Positions 1 through 7,216 of a stretch of 17,008 nt of DNA are shown here, piece after piece; position 1 is the stretch's first letter; each line of letters begins with the position of its first letter. This DNA is from an uncultured Eubacteriales bacterium (GTDB taxonomy: Bacteria; Bacillota; Clostridia; Oscillospirales; CAG-272), in assembly GCA_934462885.1 (NCBI GenBank), contig CAKSJC010000014.1, positions 1 through 17,008 of the forward strand. The letters run 5' to 3'. The notes below the pieces were generated by a model. The model was given only the letters and a program-made list of their open reading frames with translations. It did no database searches and was not told the origin of the DNA. The translations under genes and the position numbers were made by a program.

Positions 1-93
1 ACCCGGCACTTCGTTTGCAAAGCTGAATGCGCCGTCCTTACTGCTGAACAACCAGCCTTTTTCCATTTCTTTTCCGCATTTCGGACATGTCAT
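1..93 (-). CDS. Zinc-ribbon protein, DUF6487-like, C-terminus beyond window
   Basis: Only the first 31 codons are in the window. The protein begins MTCPKCGKEMEKGWL and continues with a short hydrophobic and acidic stretch. The CPKC knuckle next to the N-terminus followed by 'EMEKGWL' is typical of the small bacterial zinc-ribbon family I know as DUF6487 (PF20097). That assignment is from memory and rests on a short fragment. The ATG is preceded by a GGAGG ribosome binding site on the minus strand (about 102-106). It starts 24 bases after the flavodoxin-like gene ends, with no terminator between them, so it is probably the last visible member of the TetR/KTR/flavodoxin unit. Its function is unknown. 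Confidence 0.6.
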   Translation of the reverse strand, partial: MTCPKCGKEMEKGWLFSSKDGAFSFANEVPG

Positions 94-117
94 GAGAAAT
101 TCCTCCGATTTTTATTT

Positions 118-618
118 TTAAGCGCCGTACCAGTCGAGAACGGCGCTTAAATTTTCTGCTTTGACACGCTCGCCGCCGTGAAGCATCATATCTAACATAT
201 CGTCCTCATCAGGCGTGCGTTCTTTCTTTTCGGCAAGGTTTTTGCCCGCTGTTTTGACCATCAGCTCCATCATGAGACGATAGACGCCGTGCAGCTTTTT
301 GACATTGAAATTACCTTGCAGAGTGAAAAGCGGAATTTCTGCGGAAACAGCTGTTTTTTTCCGTACATTTTCCGTTTGCGTTCCGGTCCGCCCCATGCCG
401 ATGCCACAGACGGCGCGCACACGATAGCGCTTAGCCGCATTGGAGCAGCCCTTCACAACGCCTGCCATGATCCAACCAAGATAAATGATCTCCGCTCCGT
501 TCGGAACAGCCTTCTTTGCTTCGGCAAGCGAGTATGCCGGAAGCCCTGTCTTTTCTGCCAACAGCTTGGCATATCGCTCTGCGCTGCCGGTGTTCGTGGT
601 ATAAATAATTGCGTTCAT
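118..618 (-). CDS. Flavodoxin-like protein
   Basis: A 166-residue protein starting MNAIIYTTNTGSAERYAKLL. A first beta strand followed by the loop TNTGSAERYA is the FMN-phosphate-binding signature of flavodoxins (pattern T/S-x-T-G-x-T/S). A second strand (EIIYLGWIMAG) and a GIGMGRTG segment fit the rest of the fold. The size matches flavodoxin-domain proteins of the Flavodoxin_5 type. It is probably a cytosolic flavoprotein for electron transfer or a redox stress response; the partner is unknown. The frame stays open 29 codons upstream to 705, but that stretch overlaps the KTR gene and a hairpin. AGAGGA lies just upstream of the ATG at 616-618, so I chose that start. It follows the KTR gene at a 49-base interval containing a terminator-like hairpin, so its expression may be attenuated. 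Confidence 0.8.
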   Translation of the reverse strand: MNAIIYTTNTGSAERYAKLLAEKTGLPAYSLAEAKKAVPNGAEIIYLGWIMAGVVKGCSNAAKRYRVRAVCGIGMGRTGTQTENVRKKTAVSAEIPLFTLQGNFNVKKLHGVYRLMMELMVKTAGKNLAEKKERTPDEDDMLDMMLHGGERVKAENLSAVLDWYGA

Positions 619-639
619 AATTATCCTCTTTTCAAAAAC

Positions 640-682
640 AAGACGCAGCGCATGATCGGCTTTGCGATCAGCACTGCGTCTT
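640..682 (-). terminator. Terminator-like hairpin between the KTR and flavodoxin genes
   Basis: The outer arms at 640-648 and 674-682 pair perfectly over 9 bp. The inner arms at 653-658 and 665-670 pair over 6 bp around a 6-base loop, with a small internal loop between the two stems. Read on the minus strand, the structure is followed at once by GTTTTTG. It overlaps the last codons of the KTR gene and precedes the flavodoxin ribosome binding site. It could be an intrinsic terminator or a partial attenuator within the operon. Confidence 0.55.
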
Positions 683-862
683 TGCGTCTGGCTGTTTGGT
701 TTCAATAATAAAATTTTTGGCGTTTATTATGCTCTCGCTCTTACATTTCGGGCAAAACAGCGGAAATGCTTTCAGTTCCGTTTCGGGCAAGAGCTGCAAG
801 CGCGTTTTTGCGCCGCATTTCGGACAAAAAACCCACTTTTTTTCTTCTGCGCTCTCTTTCAT
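668..862 (-). CDS. Cysteine-rich KTR zinc-ribbon protein
   Basis: A 64-residue protein with two CPKC knuckles (C13/C16 and C37/C40), consistent with one bound zinc. Between them is the GAKTR segment, then ETELKAFPLFCPKC, and the C-terminus reads QPDAKTQC. This layout is characteristic of the 'cysteine-rich KTR' family (PF14205), common in Firmicutes accessory regions and conjugative elements. Its biochemical role is not established. The ATG overlaps the stop codon of the upstream TetR gene (ATGA), so the two are translationally coupled and share the TetR promoter. Family members often end in KTQ plus one or two residues, so the end here looks natural and not truncated. Confidence 0.85.
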   Translation of the reverse strand: MKESAEEKKWVFCPKCGAKTRLQLLPETELKAFPLFCPKCKSESIINAKNFIIETKQPDAKTQC

Positions 863-1488
863 AACGATGTTCTCCGCTTTCTGTATCCGGATTCGATTTT
901 TGCAATAAAGCGGTCAATGTGGGCGCTCAGCATGGGCGCAATACTTTCTTTCTCGCTTGCTCCGTCGTAAACGCTGTAAAGCAGGAACATCGGTCCATAG
1001 AATTCCAGCGCCAACTGCATGGCGGCGTCATCGGAATCTGTCAGCTTTCGAAAAATCGCCGCCATATACTCGGTCGGACCGGTCGCCAGATAATCGTGAT
1101 AAAGCCCGGCAAGCTCCGGATCACGGTATTGCTCTAAAGTCAGCATCTTTCGAAAATTTGACGAAAAATGCTCCTTCGTCCAATGGTCAAACTGCGCCAT
1201 ACCGTATGCGCGAATCTTTTCAATCGGCGTGTGCAGATAAGCTTCCGCAAATCCGTCCGGTTCCGTTTCCGGCATTTCATATTCTTCGGCGCGTTCATAG
1301 TCCATTTTGTTCATCCGTTCCACGATGCTGTTAAGTATCTCCTGCTTACTCGTATAGTGCTTATACAAAGCGCCTTTGGTTATCCCAAGCTCCCCCGCAA
1401 TGTCGCTCATAGAAGTTCCCAAATATCCGCTTTGTGCGAATAATTCAAGCGCGGTTTCCAAAATGCGCTCCTTTGTATCTCCTGCCAT
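859..1488 (-). CDS. TetR/AcrR-family transcriptional regulator
   Basis: A 209-residue protein. The N-terminal 50 residues are a classic TetR helix-turn-helix: TKERILETALELFAQSGYLG, then TSMSDIAGELGITKGALYKHY. The helical C-terminal ligand-binding and dimerisation domain is divergent, as is usual, and gives no ligand prediction. The ATG at 1486-1488 has AGGAGT about 6 bases upstream. The gene starts just below a consensus promoter containing two copies of an ACCG-NN-CGGT element, which indicates autorepression. It is the first gene of a unit that continues with the KTR zinc ribbon (ATGA overlap), the flavodoxin-like protein and a second zinc ribbon. The regulated targets are probably these co-transcribed genes. 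Confidence 0.93.
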   Translation of the reverse strand: MAGDTKERILETALELFAQSGYLGTSMSDIAGELGITKGALYKHYTSKQEILNSIVERMNKMDYERAEEYEMPETEPDGFAEAYLHTPIEKIRAYGMAQFDHWTKEHFSSNFRKMLTLEQYRDPELAGLYHDYLATGPTEYMAAIFRKLTDSDDAAMQLALEFYGPMFLLYSVYDGASEKESIAPMLSAHIDRFIAKIESGYRKRRTSL

Positions 1489-1509
1489 GATATCACTCCT
1501 TAATTCGCA

Positions 1510-1558
1510 GTAACCGTTCGGTCACTATAATTATAGCAACCGAACGGTTACCTGTCAA
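1510..1558 (-). promoter_or_regulatory. Promoter and paired operator of the TetR/KTR/flavodoxin unit
   Basis: On the minus strand TTGACA (1553-1558) and TATAAT (1530-1535) are exact consensus hexamers with a 17-bp spacer. A perfect 13-bp inverted repeat has arms at 1510-1522 and 1539-1551. Each arm contains ACCG-NN-CGGT, itself a small dyad. One copy therefore fills the spacer and the other lies at and just after the predicted transcription start. Two dyads in these positions would block RNA polymerase, the usual TetR autorepression layout. Confidence 0.85.
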
Positions 1559-1583
1559 GGGGTTTTTATAAATTTATTAAGAA

Positions 1584-2045
1584 TCAGCGAAACGACTGGA
1601 GCGACACTGTCAGATGTGCCGCTCCGAAAACAGTCATAAGTATCACGGCAGGGAAGTTGTGCAGCCAAACGGCGGCGCACAAAAAGTACAGCACGGGAAA
1701 CACCGCAAGCGGCATCGGCACAAAGAGAAACGAACGATTCAGCAGGGCAACTTCCCGTCCGCAGGCAAAATAGCGTATCCACACGGCATAGTACAATATC
1801 AAGAATAGGACAGCAAGGCAAAACCAAACATTGCGGTATCGAATTGCTTCTCGGCTCACCAAAAGCGTGATCGCAGCCAAATAGGCAATACGGCTGACCT
1901 GCTCGACGATCTCAATCCAATGAGTGACCGCCGCGCTCTGTTCCGGCTTGTCCGCAGGAGGAAAAACAGCATAAGCAATATTGATTAACATGGGGAGAGC
2001 AAACACCGCAAGTCCAACCCACGAAAAGGATATTTTCAAATTCAC
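1584..2045 (-). CDS. Small multi-pass membrane protein, family unknown
   Basis: A 153-residue, strongly hydrophobic protein with about five likely membrane segments, near residues 7-27, 50-65, 73-92, 107-127 and 130-150. There are short polar stretches between them, including a PPADKPEQ loop after the first. I do not recognise the family. The start is a GTG at 2043-2045 that overlaps the TGA of the upstream TetR gene (GTGA), indicating translational coupling and control from the same promoter. In TetR-plus-membrane-protein pairs the membrane protein is often the regulated target (transport, or sensing of a hydrophobic compound), but nothing in this sequence shows a substrate. No clear terminator follows before the next TetR promoter. 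Confidence 0.7.
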   Translation of the reverse strand: MNLKISFSWVGLAVFALPMLINIAYAVFPPADKPEQSAAVTHWIEIVEQVSRIAYLAAITLLVSREAIRYRNVWFCLAVLFLILYYAVWIRYFACGREVALLNRSFLFVPMPLAVFPVLYFLCAAVWLHNFPAVILMTVFGAAHLTVSLQSFR

Positions 2046-2647
2046 AAAACGACACCCGCTTTCACGGCAAATTCCGGCAGTTTTGCGGGCTTGCCATAAA
2101 CGGCGATCAGCGCGCGGAACTCCCGGCGGAACGCCTCGCGAAGCTCAGATTCTGTCAGATTCAAATGATCGGTATTGGCGAGAATAGCCAGCCCATAGGT
2201 AAAGTAGACCATGTCCTGATGAAAGCGGCGGGCGACCTCCTCGCTGTAACCAAATTCATCAACGATGACCGTAATAACCTCCGAAAACAGCACATCATTC
2301 TGGTAGGCCCCACGCTGTTCGCCTTCCAGATAGAGCCAGCGGAAAAGCTGTTTTTCCTCCGCCGCAAATTTTACGAATCCCATTCCATAGCTGCTGTAAC
2401 GGCTGTCATTTCCTTCATGGATACGCAGCAAATCCCGCACATGCCGCGTGTGCATCCGAACGGCACGTTCGGTTAAAGCGGCTTTCAATTCCTCCATATT
2501 CTTGAAGGAAAAATAGATCGGCTGCGTAGAGCAGCCAAGTTTTTTTGCAACACTGCGGGCGTTTATGGCGGAGAAGCCGCCGTCACGCAGTACATCGACC
2601 GCAGCGTCAATAATTTCATCTTTTGAAACCTTTTTTGCGGCAGGCAT
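2042..2647 (-). CDS. TetR-family transcriptional regulator
   Basis: A 201-residue regulator starting MPAAKKVSKDEIIDAAVDVL. The helix-turn-helix spans about residues 10-50 (GGFSAINARSVAKKLGCSTQ, then PIYFSFKNMEELK). The C-terminal part resembles the TetR C-terminal domain of the WHG type (residues near FRWLYLEGEQRGA), which is a family impression only. An upstream in-frame GTG at 2654-2656 lies inside the ribosome binding site (GAGGTGA, 2653-2659), so I place the start at the ATG 2645-2647. The gene overlaps the downstream membrane-protein gene by 4 bases. A 38-bp near-perfect dyad sits between its promoter and its start, so autorepression is likely. It is a different subfamily from the TetR at 859-1488: the operators and helix-turn-helix sequences do not match. 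Confidence 0.93.
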   Translation of the reverse strand: MPAAKKVSKDEIIDAAVDVLRDGGFSAINARSVAKKLGCSTQPIYFSFKNMEELKAALTERAVRMHTRHVRDLLRIHEGNDSRYSSYGMGFVKFAAEEKQLFRWLYLEGEQRGAYQNDVLFSEVITVIVDEFGYSEEVARRFHQDMVYFTYGLAILANTDHLNLTESELREAFRREFRALIAVYGKPAKLPEFAVKAGVVL

Positions 2648-2660
2648 GATAATCACCTCA

Positions 2661-2722
2661 ATAATAACGCATTGTTATATATAACATAGCGTTATTATAC
2701 TCTTACTGTTTTCCGTTGTCAA
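2661..2722 (-). promoter_or_regulatory. Promoter and operator of the second TetR unit
   Basis: On the minus strand TTGACA (2717-2722) and TATAAT (2694-2699) are exact consensus hexamers with a 17-bp spacer. A long dyad is centred at 2679/2680. Its outer arms 2661-2670 and 2689-2698 match perfectly over 10 bp, and its inner core 2673-2686 is a perfect 14-bp palindrome, with a 2-bp mismatch on each side. The outer arm covers the -10 box, so bound TetR would occlude the promoter. Confidence 0.85.
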
Positions 2723-2965
2723 GAGGATTTTCATGTTTTTTTGCAAAAGCGCTTTATTTGCATTTTCGCTTAAACATAAAATCGCAATAACAACGGCAGC
2801 AAAACTCCACGGTATCGGTTTAACTTACGCTGTATCAATATTTGCCGCAAGTTTTCCGTGTTCCGAGGTAACAACAAAAAAGATATGACGTCGGATAAGC
2901 AAACCATGCTTTTGTGTTGATTACAGGTACGGACGGTATCCATATGTTTCGGCTCACATCTGACA
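2723..2965. other. Intergenic stretch, no supported gene
   Basis: About 240 bases between the second TetR promoter and the terminator hairpin. A minus-strand frame (2770-2988) has no ribosome binding site and runs into the terminator. A plus-strand frame (2733-2888, 51 codons, starting MFFCKSALF) is preceded by AAGAGGA at a plausible spacing. It has no recognisable family and no promoter of its own that I can see. A 10-bp palindrome (AAAGCGCTTT, about 2746-2755) is present. I do not call a gene here. Confidence 0.4.
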
Positions 2966-3005
2966 TAAAAAAGCCGAGAGGTTTTCATAATGTAAACCTC
3001 TCGGC
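2966..3005 (-). terminator. Intrinsic terminator behind the GNAT gene
   Basis: Arms 2973-2984 and 2994-3005 form a perfect 12-bp, GC-rich stem with a 9-base loop. Read on the minus strand it is followed by TTTTTTA (2966-2972). It lies 34 bases after the end of the acetyltransferase reading frame and isolates the TetR units from upstream transcription. Confidence 0.9.
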
Positions 3006-3038
3006 TATGTATGCGTTTTCAATTTGTCCGAGCAAAAA

Positions 3039-3515
3039 TTACAGATTTAACAGATAGAGGATTCTCTCTCGGTCAGGATAAGAATACGGAACTGGCAATT
3101 CCGCGGCGCTGATTTTGCAAAAGCCTGCTTTCTCATAAAACCTATGAGATGCATGAGCAACCGCAGGTGTAACCAATATAATATGACGAATACCTTTGCC
3201 GGCAGCATACTTCAAAAATTCATTATACAAAGAAAGTCCGACTTTCTGCGAACCAAACGCCTTGTCTGCAAAAATTTTTTTCAAAACAGCGCAGTTGTTC
3301 TCCTTTAACATAAGTCCGATCGTACCAATCACTTTGCCATCGTCTAAAGCAATCCAAAATTCACCGCCGGGCTGCCTAACTGCGCCGGATATCAATTAAA
3401 TCCGACTGTTCTTGAAGCGACAGCCGATTTTTGCTTCGCCATTCCGGATAGAAAGAATCAGTGCGATAATTTCATCGTCAAATTTTCCGCTATATGTTTC
3501 AATTTTCAGCATCAT
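3039..3515 (-). pseudogene. GNAT-family N-acetyltransferase, interrupted near its 5' end
   Basis: The downstream part (3039-3395) reads as the core of a GNAT acetyltransferase: GGEFWIALDDGKVIGTIGLM, then a long acetyl-CoA-binding region, then AHASHRFYEKAGF near the C-terminus. Upstream in the same frame, 3515-3399 encodes MMLKIETYSGKFDDEIIALI and ends at a TAA (3396-3398). Those residues are the usual first strand and helix of this family, with an AGAGG ribosome binding site before the ATG. Between about 3425 and 3400 the expected continuation (LSLQEQSDLIDI) appears in another frame. Two small indels, one at each end of this stretch, therefore shift the frame and restore it, leaving an in-frame stop. 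The second half could start only at a TTG (3393-3395) with no ribosome binding site. I read it as a decayed gene. A sequencing error is the alternative. Confidence 0.75.
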
Positions 3516-3626
3516 TACCTCTTCGAGGACGGTTGAATAAATCGCCGTGCGTGACCTGCATTCTAAGTTAAAAACTCCTCACGCGGAAGCTGAAAAAACG
3601 CTAAAAATCTATTCGGAACGTTCCTC
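3516..3626. other. Junction between accessory block and peptide cluster
   Basis: On the minus strand this stretch follows the protease gene. A weak hairpin (about 4-6 bp with G-T pairs, near 3570-3591) followed by TTTTT could end the peptide operon, but the stem is poor. A perfect 10-bp palindrome (GGAACGTTCC, 3615-3624) lies just past the protease stop. No strong promoter for the acetyltransferase gene is visible. Confidence 0.4.
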
Positions 3627-5417
3627 TCAATTCTCTCCCGCAAAGAATTTTATACAGTGATCAACCAAATCTGTCATTTCCGCTTCCCTGCCCAGTATAT
3701 AAACCGGAAGAGAAACGGCTTCGCTCACGGCGTGTTTGATCATTGCTTCTTCCTCCGCCGAGATACGGCGTTTTTTGCCGACAGCGCCTTTCCAGTTTTC
3801 GTCGACGCTCATCGGAAAGCACACCAAAGCAATTACCATTCCTCCGCAGAGTCCCTCTATTGCCTTAATCGTTCTTATGATATACTCAATATCGTCGAAA
3901 GGATTTATACATAATACCGTCGCGTCCGGCTGCATTGCCGCCGCAACCGTCTGATGATCTATCGGAAACATCATCGCGTTATAATCGTTATACGCGATAA
4001 AGCCGCTCTGCACCCCGCAAAGAATTAAATCTACGTTCTTTTTTGTGATATCCCATATCATTCCGTTTATCGCTGTCACGGTCTGCGCCGGATCGAGTTC
4101 CACCTGACCGTTATATCCGCACGGAAAAACTTCATCCATCCCAAACAGCGGAGCTGTCGGCTCGGTTCCGATCTCGCCTATCGTATACCCGTACTCCGTC
4201 ATCTTTTTACGGATATACAGCTGAAGCGAAAACTTCCCCTGCTTCGAGTTAGTTCCCGCTACGCAAAGTACCGGACGATCCGTCCTGAACATCTTTCCGA
4301 AGCGCCTGTTTAAGTTCTTTTCGGTGTACTTCGGATAGAAGTAACGCCCTTCTGACAATATGCCCGCAGACACATATTCTGCGGGATTCTCAAAGAAATA
4401 TATATTTACTCCCGCTTCCATAGCGCCTCGCGCCACATCGTCAATCAGTTTCTGTCCGATCAGCGGTCTTAATTCTCCGATATGCCCGAAAATAAGCGCG
4501 TCCGCTCCCGAGTAGCATATCTCCGACGCATTCTTTATCACACGACCGTTTTCACAGCCCGGAAGAATATCGGAAATCCGCTTACCGACATAACCGGTTA
4601 TCCTCGGCGCGTAATAATCCGCCACTTCGAAACTAAGCATATCTTCATATCTTGCCAAGGCGTGTATCTCTTTATTGAACGGGAAAACCGCCGCTCTTTT
4701 TATCTCAAAGTTTAAGTGATTGCTCTCGGTTTTTCCGAGATCCGTTTCACCGGAACATATGCCTCTAAGTGAAAACTCATCATGCTCCGCTATATAGTTT
4801 GCCGCGGCGGCGCTGACCCTCGCGCAAAGGAAACTCGTTCCCTTTACGATTATATAATCCGGATTTATAAAAGCAGTGCGCATATTTGCGTTTTTGCCGA
4901 TAATGTTGATTATTCCGTTTTTTACATAAGTAAACTCGCCTTCCGCCACATCGTCCGCCCCGTCTACGCCGATAACTCCGTCAAGAGCCGCCGGGAACGA
5001 AACTGCGCCGTTATTGTCAAAAGCCGAAACAAGAATGCTTCCTTTCTCCCGAAGTCTGTCGCATATCCGTTGTAAATCGTCCGTGTTGCCGCATCTTAAA
5101 AAGCCCATGCTTATGTTTATTATGTCGAACGAATAATTTTCCGAAATATAACCAAGGATCAGTTCAAAATTTGTTTGGGTAAGCTCTCCCTCTGCGGCAA
5201 ATATTTTTATATTTGTTATTTCCGCCTCCGGCGCGCCTTTCTTAACAAGGTAGTATATCCCCGTTCCGTGACCTATGCTGTCTCCGAAGTCGTCTCCGCG
5301 TATCACTTCTCCGTTCGATACCGAAAGAGAAAATCCGCATACTTCCATGTCACGGAAAGCGATATGATCTTTTTTTACTCCGCTGTCCAAAATCGCAATT
5401 TTAACCGATCGTTTCAA
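3627..5417 (-). CDS. S8 subtilisin-like protease fused to a peptide-maturation (DUF1611/TIGR04066-like) domain
   Basis: A 596-residue two-part protein. Residues 1 to about 215 are a subtilisin-like peptidase with the full triad in order: D11 (AILDSG), H50 (GHGTG) and S195 (GTSFLCARVSAA). The probable oxyanion Asn is N135 (SAFDN). There is no signal peptide or propeptide, so it should act in the cytosol. From about residue 240 (FPFNKEIHALARYEDM) to the end is a second domain. It has a glycine-rich loop GTNSKQGKFS (388-397) and a DLILCGVQSG segment, resembling the clostridial 'peptide maturation system' family (TIGR04066, from memory) and, more distantly, DUF1611. The start is a TTG overlapping the upstream ABC gene stop (TTGA), with a perfect AGGAGG 7 bases before it. 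As last gene of the peptide operon, beside transporters lacking a peptidase domain, it is the best candidate for leader removal. Both domains look intact. Confidence 0.85.
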   Translation of the reverse strand: MKRSVKIAILDSGVKKDHIAFRDMEVCGFSLSVSNGEVIRGDDFGDSIGHGTGIYYLVKKGAPEAEITNIKIFAAEGELTQTNFELILGYISENYSFDIINISMGFLRCGNTDDLQRICDRLREKGSILVSAFDNNGAVSFPAALDGVIGVDGADDVAEGEFTYVKNGIINIIGKNANMRTAFINPDYIIVKGTSFLCARVSAAAANYIAEHDEFSLRGICSGETDLGKTESNHLNFEIKRAAVFPFNKEIHALARYEDMLSFEVADYYAPRITGYVGKRISDILPGCENGRVIKNASEICYSGADALIFGHIGELRPLIGQKLIDDVARGAMEAGVNIYFFENPAEYVSAGILSEGRYFYPKYTEKNLNRRFGKMFRTDRPVLCVAGTNSKQGKFSLQLYIRKKMTEYGYTIGEIGTEPTAPLFGMDEVFPCGYNGQVELDPAQTVTAINGMIWDITKKNVDLILCGVQSGFIAYNDYNAMMFPIDHQTVAAAMQPDATVLCINPFDDIEYIIRTIKAIEGLCGGMVIALVCFPMSVDENWKGAVGKKRRISAEEEAMIKHAVSEAVSLPVYILGREAEMTDLVDHCIKFFAGEN

Positions 5418-7216
5418 AGTCCGGCCTCCTCTTTCTCCATAGCCTCAACGTACATTTCTCTTTGCTTTTCGAACATATCGGCGTAAACTCCGCCGGGTTT
5501 CTTTATAAGTTCCTTGTGAGAACCGTATTCGCCTATCTCACCGTCAATAAATACCGCAATGGCGTCCGCTATCTGAGTCGCCGCAAGCCTGTGGGAAATG
5601 AAAATCGAGGTCTTTCCTGCGGTCAGCGCAAAAAATCTTTCGTACAAATCGTTCTCCGCTCTTATGTCAAGGCTCGCCGTCGGCTCGTCAAGTACGAGTA
5701 TCGGCGTGTCCTTGTAAAGGGCGCGTGCAAGAGCTAACTTCTGCGACTGACCGCCTGATATCTCTATTCCGTCAGACGAGAATTTCTTCGAAACGTATGT
5801 TCTGTCATGCGCCGGAAGGCTGTCTATAAACTCCGTAAGTCCGACTTTCTCAAGGATATCGGATATATCCTCTTCTCCGTCGTCCATCGTTATGTTCTCA
5901 TGCATCGTGAACGCGAGTGTTGAAAAGTCTTGGAATACCGCGCTTATTTTTTTATAGAAAATAGAATTCGGTATCTTCCAGATATCAACTCCGTTGCAGT
6001 AGATGTTTCCCTTGGTAGGCTTATAGAATTTACAGAGGAGCTTGATAAAAGTGCTTTTTCCGTTTCCGTTGTATCCGACAATAACGAGCTTTTCACCGCT
6101 TTTTATCGTAATGTTTATATTTTTGAGAACATAGTCTCGGCTTCCGGGATACTTAAACCACACGTCGCGGAACTCAAGATCTATCTTATCGGCTATCGGT
6201 TCACGGTGAGCGGTCGGGTCGGAAACAAGATTGCTCTTCTCGGAAAGCTTTTTTAATTTGTGGTAATCAGAGACATCCTTAAGCTGTTTATTGTACTCGA
6301 AAAACAGATCGGTTATTCCCGCAAGGCACGAGCTGACCGACGTGATCGTCGTAAAGTAAAGCGTAAAATCAGCGATCGTGATAATTCCCTTCAGATAATA
6401 CTCGACCAGTCCCCACAATATGAAAAACGACGAGGCTGCATACACCGCCGAGTTTATCGTTTCATTTCTGAAGCGCTTATTAAACTCCCCGAACTGCATG
6501 ACTACCATATTATTTCTGAAGCCCTTAACTTTATTGAGAAACCAGTCGTACAGATCGTTTACGCGAAGCTCTTTCGCCGAACCTTCTCTGAAATAACAAA
6601 TGCTTGTCAGATACCCGCCTTCTCTGTCGTTCTCGGCAAGTTTTTCACGTATTTTCAGTCCGTATCTGTATTCCCAATATGTAAGCACTATCTTTACCGC
6701 CATGATAAACGCAATGACCAGGAAAAAGACAATGTTTATATTTGAAATGATTACAATATACCCTATAAGAGTTATTACCGTTTGTATGATACTGCGTATT
6801 GTTCCGACAATATTAATTACAGCCGACACGTTGCCTGCGAGACGTATGTTATCGCTCTCTTTTGTGTCCTCAAGGTCGGCGAGTTCAAGATCCATTACCG
6901 TTTCGCCGATCTCCATTGACATTTTTCCGCTGAATTCTTCAACTATGAAATCGGTTCGCCTGTTAAGATAAGCGGAAATAAGCTTCAGCGCCAATACGGA
7001 GCCGCAAAATCCGACCACGACGTAAAAAATTTTAACATAATCCCATTTTTCGATCAAGCCCTGTATTATAAATTTCGGCGCGTAGACATACAGTATGGGC
7101 AAAATAGAGGATACTATTGTAAGAGGAACCATGTATACAAAATATTTAGGCGAGTGCGCGGCTATCATCCGAAAGACTTCAATTGCCTCGGATTGTTTTA
7201 TACTTCTTTTTTTCAA
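5414..7216 (-). CDS. ABC exporter half-transporter (permease-ATPase fusion)
   Basis: A 600-residue protein with an N-terminal exporter-type membrane domain of about six segments (roughly residues 25-310) and a C-terminal ATPase. Walker A is GYNGNGKST (381-389), the signature is ISGGQ (486-490), Walker B is ILVLDE (506-511), and the switch histidine is H542 (FISHRLA). All catalytic residues are present. There is no C39 peptidase domain at the N-terminus. The start is TTG, overlapping the stop of the upstream ABC gene by 4 bases (TTGA); an ATG at codon 17 is an alternative. It and its neighbour at 7213-8994 are distinct paralogs of nearly equal length, which suggests a heterodimer exporting the cluster's peptides. 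It could instead be a lipid or drug exporter; location is the main argument for peptide. Confidence 0.9.
   Translation of the reverse strand: MKKRSIKQSEAIEVFRMIAAHSPKYFVYMVPLTIVSSILPILYVYAPKFIIQGLIEKWDYVKIFYVVVGFCGSVLALKLISAYLNRRTDFIVEEFSGKMSMEIGETVMDLELADLEDTKESDNIRLAGNVSAVINIVGTIRSIIQTVITLIGYIVIISNINIVFFLVIAFIMAVKIVLTYWEYRYGLKIREKLAENDREGGYLTSICYFREGSAKELRVNDLYDWFLNKVKGFRNNMVVMQFGEFNKRFRNETINSAVYAASSFFILWGLVEYYLKGIITIADFTLYFTTITSVSSCLAGITDLFFEYNKQLKDVSDYHKLKKLSEKSNLVSDPTAHREPIADKIDLEFRDVWFKYPGSRDYVLKNINITIKSGEKLVIVGYNGNGKSTFIKLLCKFYKPTKGNIYCNGVDIWKIPNSIFYKKISAVFQDFSTLAFTMHENITMDDGEEDISDILEKVGLTEFIDSLPAHDRTYVSKKFSSDGIEISGGQSQKLALARALYKDTPILVLDEPTASLDIRAENDLYERFFALTAGKTSIFISHRLAATQIADAIAVFIDGEIGEYGSHKELIKKPGGVYADMFEKQREMYVEAMEKEEAGL

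Noticed and set aside
619..705. N-terminal extension of the flavodoxin-like gene
   Set aside because: The extra 29 codons overlap the KTR gene and a hairpin; the ATG at 616-618 has its own AGAGGA site and begins the flavodoxin fold.
2648..2656. GTG start for the second TetR gene
   Set aside because: The GTG lies inside the GAGGTGA ribosome binding site of the ATG three codons downstream.
2770..2988. 72-codon minus-strand open frame
   Set aside because: It begins inside the terminator hairpin of the acetyltransferase gene, has no ribosome binding site and no recognisable features.
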